From NCBI GenBank assembly GCA_016712635.1, contig JADJQS010000001.1, positions 346,001-410,000 on the forward strand: a stretch of 64,000 nt of DNA, given 5' to 3'. This DNA comes from Gammaproteobacteria bacterium. GTDB lineage: Bacteria; Pseudomonadota; Gammaproteobacteria; SZUA-140. This document shows positions 61,690-64,000 of the stretch, in pieces. Numbering within the stretch: the stretch's first letter is position 1; each line of letters begins with the position of its first letter. The notes under the pieces are model-generated. The model worked only from the letters and a program-made list of their open reading frames with translations, ran no database searches and had not been told where the DNA came from. A program made the translations under genes and the position numbers.

Positions 61690-61883
61690 AGATGGTGCGC
61701 TGTCCACACTGCCAGCGGGAGATTGAATGGTCGACACGCTGGCCGCAGCGGCCCTTCTGCAGCGAGCGCTGTCGGTTGATCGATCTCGGCGCATGGGCGA
61801 GCGAGGAATACCGCATCGCCGGCAAGGACAACGCACCCGATCACGGGGAGAACGAATCCGGGACGCCCGCCCGGACGAACTGA
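61686..61883 (+). CDS. yacG: DNA gyrase inhibitor YacG
   Basis: 65 aa zinc protein: [12 protein letters not shown] and [23 protein letters not shown] give the CxxC ... CxxxC site. It binds GyrB in E. coli. It overlaps zapD by four bases (ATGA) and ends 6 bp from the convergent Nudix-ThiE gene. Confidence 0.95.
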   Translation: MKMVRCPHCQREIEWSTRWPQRPFCSERCRLIDLGAWASEEYRIAGKDNAPDHGENESGTPARTN

Positions 61884-61889
61884 CCCGGC

Positions 61890-62906
61890 TCACCCCAGAG
61901 CGTCGACGGCCCGGATCAGGCCCGCGGGATCCGGCGCATCCCACAAGGCGCTGATCGCGGCTACCCCCTGCGCCCCCGCCTCCCAGGCCGTGCGGAGATC
62001 GGCGGGGCCGAGCCCGCCCAGCGCATACGCCGGCACGACGGCCGGCTCCAGCAGGTCACGCAACCCACCCCAGCCGAGCGGCGTCGCATCCGGATGACTC
62101 CGCGTCGCACGCACCGGCGCCACCGCGATGAAATCCGCCCCGATGCGCGCGGCGTGGTCGATCTGGCGCCGGTCGTGACATGAGGCCGCGACCCAACGGC
62201 CCGCCGGCAGGGGGCGCCCGGACAGACTCTGCAGGCGCTCCCCAGTCAAATGCACACCGTCCGCGTCCACGGCATGGCACAGATCAGGATCGGCGTTGAG
62301 CAGGATCCCGGCCCCGCGCGCCCGGCACAGCGTGACCACCTCGCCGGCGAGCCGGCGGTATTCATCCTTGCCCAGCGACTTCGCGCGCAGTTGTACCAGC
62401 CGGATGCCCGCTTCGAGCAGGCACTCCAGCCGGGAGAGGAAGGCTGTATACGGCGGCTTCGGTTCCGGCGTGATCAGATACAGGGAAGGCAGCCGCAGCG
62501 CCGTAATGATCGGCGGATTGGCCGCCGGGAAGTCCGCCGGATCCAGTAACCGCGGCGCCCGCCAGGCCAGTCGCTGGCCTTCGCGCCCGCGGGCCTGCCC
62601 GCGATACGCGGTCACCAGCCACACATCGAGCAGCACGGAGCGGGAAGGATAAGCATGCCGCAGGCGAATGAGCGGTCGGGCGGATTCTATGTGAAGACCC
62701 ACCTCCTCCTCGATCTCGCGCTCCAGGGCCCGGCGCACGTCCTCGCCGGGTTCAACCTTGCCGCCGGGGAACTCCCACCGGTCGCCCTGGTCCGCGTGCG
62801 GCGGGCGCAAGGTAACCAGCACCTCGCCCGCGGCATTGCAGATCACGGCCACGGCGACATGAACTGCCGCGCGCCCGGAGGCGTCGGACTCTGCATGCTC
62901 AAACAT
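61890..62906 (-). CDS. Nudix hydrolase (MutT) fused to a ThiE/TenI-like domain
   Basis: 338 aa. Residues 15-135: MutT-like Nudix domain with the box GGKVEPGEDVRRALEREIEEEVGL, so 8-oxo-dGTP clean-up is likely. Residues 145-335: TIM-barrel thiamine-phosphate-synthase-like domain (SLYLITPEPKPPY, RLVQLRAKSLG, VHLTGERLQSL, DFIAVAPVRATRSHPDATPLGWGG, YALGGLGPADL). The fusion is known in gammaproteobacteria; whether the ThiE part is active is unclear. The usual partner position next to yacG is that of mutT. Confidence 0.92.
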   Translation of the reverse strand: MFEHAESDASGRAAVHVAVAVICNAAGEVLVTLRPPHADQGDRWEFPGGKVEPGEDVRRALEREIEEEVGLHIESARPLIRLRHAYPSRSVLLDVWLVTAYRGQARGREGQRLAWRAPRLLDPADFPAANPPIITALRLPSLYLITPEPKPPYTAFLSRLECLLEAGIRLVQLRAKSLGKDEYRRLAGEVVTLCRARGAGILLNADPDLCHAVDADGVHLTGERLQSLSGRPLPAGRWVAASCHDRRQIDHAARIGADFIAVAPVRATRSHPDATPLGWGGLRDLLEPAVVPAYALGGLGPADLRTAWEAGAQGVAAISALWDAPDPAGLIRAVDALG

Positions 62907-62944
62907 ACGGTACCGCGTCAGTGGAAACCAGGCGAAGGACGGGA

Positions 62945-63289
62945 TCAGGCGTAGAGATCGACCGCGGCGCGGGCTTCTGTCCGCGCCGCGCTGATGAAGG
63001 CGGTATCGAGATAGCGGCTGATGGCCGCATGCGCGCGCGAGCTGTACAGATCACCGGCGCCGGCCGCGCCCTGGCGCTGCGCGTTGCCGAGCAGCCAGCG
63101 CCGCGCCGCATCGGTGTCTACCGCCCCGGAACGCTTGTCGAGCAACTCGCCTTCGATCACCCGCTCCACGGGCACCCTCCCGGCAGAATTTGCTTCATGA
63201 TATGGGTGCACGCCGCCGGCGGGCCCGCGCGCCTCTCCCGCCGGAACGGACGGCAGGTTACCTGACGCCCCCAGCGGATTGACGCGCAT
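62945..63289 (-). CDS. Hypothetical protein
   Basis: 114 aa. Begins MRVNPLGASGNLPSVPAGEA, has a Gly/Pro/His-rich first part, then VERVIEGELLDKRSG and a helical C-terminal region, and ends AARTEARAAVDLYA. No signal peptide or membrane helix. An AGGGTGG stretch precedes ATG 63289. It lies between the YfaZ-like gene and the Nudix-ThiE gene on the same strand. I do not recognise the family; the VDLYA end recurs in small proteins of related bacteria as far as I recall. Confidence 0.55.
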   Translation of the reverse strand: MRVNPLGASGNLPSVPAGEARGPAGGVHPYHEANSAGRVPVERVIEGELLDKRSGAVDTDAARRWLLGNAQRQGAAGAGDLYSSRAHAAISRYLDTAFISAARTEARAAVDLYA

Positions 63290-63323
63290 CCCCGACCACC
63301 CTGCTGAAGTAATATCCAACAGC

Positions 63324-63923
63324 TCAGAACTCGAGCTGGAAACCGAGGTGACCGCCGCTCTCCACCGTCACGTTGCCCCCTTCCTCGAGCCCGGCGCGCA
63401 TCTTGCGGTAGCCCAGGTAGACCATGGCCTGGGGCAGTACGCGGTACTCCAGCGCGGAGCTCAGGTAGGCGAACTTGTCTGCGTCGCCGAAGGTAACCAC
63501 GTCCGGCGAAAAGAATCCCTCCAGCGATACTCCGATACGCGGCCACGGCGGAGGCACGAACCGGAGCTGTCCGCCCAGCGTCAGCGCGAACAGGCTGACG
63601 TCGTCCCGCCCGTCCACGTCGGCGTTGGCACCGAACAGTTTCAGGCCGAGACCGGCGTCGAGGCCCGGCGTACGGCTGCCCGCCTCCGCCACCAGCTGCG
63701 CCCCGAACATCCCTACGATAGCATCATCGGTGGTATAGACCAATCCCAGGTCGACTTCCTTGCTGCCGAATCCGCTGCTGTCGCGGTCCAGAATGATGTA
63801 TCTGAACTGCGCGCTGTCATTACTGACGTTGAGATCGAGCGTCTGCGCCGGGACGGCCGCGGCGCAGGTCAGCAGCACGGCGGCAACCACGCTGCGCATA
63901 AGGGATGAAGCTGTTCCGTTCAT
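63324..63923 (-). CDS. YfaZ-like outer membrane protein
   Basis: 199 aa. The signal peptide (SLMRSVVAAVLLTCAAAVPAQT) precedes a beta barrel with alternating strands: SAQFRYIILDRDSSGFGSKEVDLGLVYTT, LGLKLFGANADVDG, GFFSPDVVTFGDADKF and a C-terminal HLGFQLEF ending in Phe. This is the YfaZ/YfaZ-like family of small barrels of unknown function. It begins a short minus-strand group with the hypothetical and Nudix genes. Confidence 0.85.
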   Translation of the reverse strand: MNGTASSLMRSVVAAVLLTCAAAVPAQTLDLNVSNDSAQFRYIILDRDSSGFGSKEVDLGLVYTTDDAIVGMFGAQLVAEAGSRTPGLDAGLGLKLFGANADVDGRDDVSLFALTLGGQLRFVPPPWPRIGVSLEGFFSPDVVTFGDADKFAYLSSALEYRVLPQAMVYLGYRKMRAGLEEGGNVTVESGGHLGFQLEF

Positions 63924-63955
63924 TAAGTCGACCTTGGTTGGTGTTGCGCCTCGAG

Positions 63956-64000
63956 ATGAGTAAACCTCTGCCCGAGCGCATGAATTTTCCCGACAAGCGC
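63956..64000 (+). CDS. Possible start of a gene cut by the window end
   Basis: An open frame from ATG 63956, MSKPLPERMNFPDKR, runs to the window edge. No clear RBS precedes it. Too short to assign. Confidence 0.3.
   Translation, partial: MSKPLPERMNFPDKR

Overview
The window is from the chromosome of a GC-rich gammaproteobacterium. The gene orders miaB-ybeZ-ybeY-corC-lnt, rplU-rpmA-obgE and pilB-pilC-pilD-coaE-zapD-yacG, an rpsT that starts with TTG, and a Pseudomonas-like type IV pilus gene set all point there. I cannot name the genus. Most of the window is ordinary chromosome. I see no prophage, no intact insertion sequence and no CRISPR array.

Layout. 1-4 kb: lnt (cut by the window edge), corC, ybeY, ybeZ and miaB on the minus strand. 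4-8 kb: an ammonium transporter behind a sigma-54 promoter, a porin, and a DUF815-type ATPase; the transporter and the ATPase each carry one frameshift. 7.9-13.1 kb: a vitamin B12 salvage locus with a cobalamin riboswitch, btuB, a TonB-family protein and a PduO-type adenosyltransferase, facing btuF and cobC. 13-18 kb: ampE, ampD, a PilZ-like protein, a small lipoprotein, a cation/proton antiporter, tRNA-Thr and a Fur/Irr-like regulator. 18.4-21.1 kb: an unusual set made of two proteins sharing a GYF_2-like C-terminal domain, a 94-aa periplasmic protein, and a 58-aa protein gene with its own sigma-54 promoter and terminator. 21.6-30.7 kb: a lower-GC island holding a 2.7-kaa teneurin/RHS-like secreted protein with a lipoprotein gene directly downstream. 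30.9-39.2 kb: thiO and the minor pilin operon fimT-pilV-pilW-pilX-pilY1-pilY2-pilE. 39.2-51.3 kb: housekeeping genes ispH, lspA, ileS (frameshifted), ribF, murJ, rpsT, proB, obgE, rpmA, rplU, ispB and tRNA-Pro. 51.4-61.9 kb: a small Tat-signal protein, then pilS-pilR, pilA, pilB-pilC-pilD, coaE, zapD and yacG. 61.9-64 kb: a Nudix-ThiE fusion, a hypothetical gene and a YfaZ-like outer membrane protein.

How it works together. Two clusters 13 kb apart encode major parts of one type IV pilus: regulation (PilSR), major pilin, assembly ATPase, platform, prepilin peptidase, minor pilins and the tip adhesin. pilA has a near-consensus sigma-54 promoter, and TGTGA-N6-TCACG (CRP/Vfr-like) sites precede both pilA and pilB. 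A perfect CRP-type palindrome also precedes the first GYF_2-like gene. Sigma-54 promoters also precede amtB and the 58-aa gene, so three unrelated genes here look RpoN-dependent.

Caveat. amtB, the DUF815 gene and the essential ileS are frameshifted by single bases, with about three lesions inside roughly 450 bp of ileS. Sequencing or assembly error is the likeliest explanation, so apparent pseudogenes here should be treated with care.
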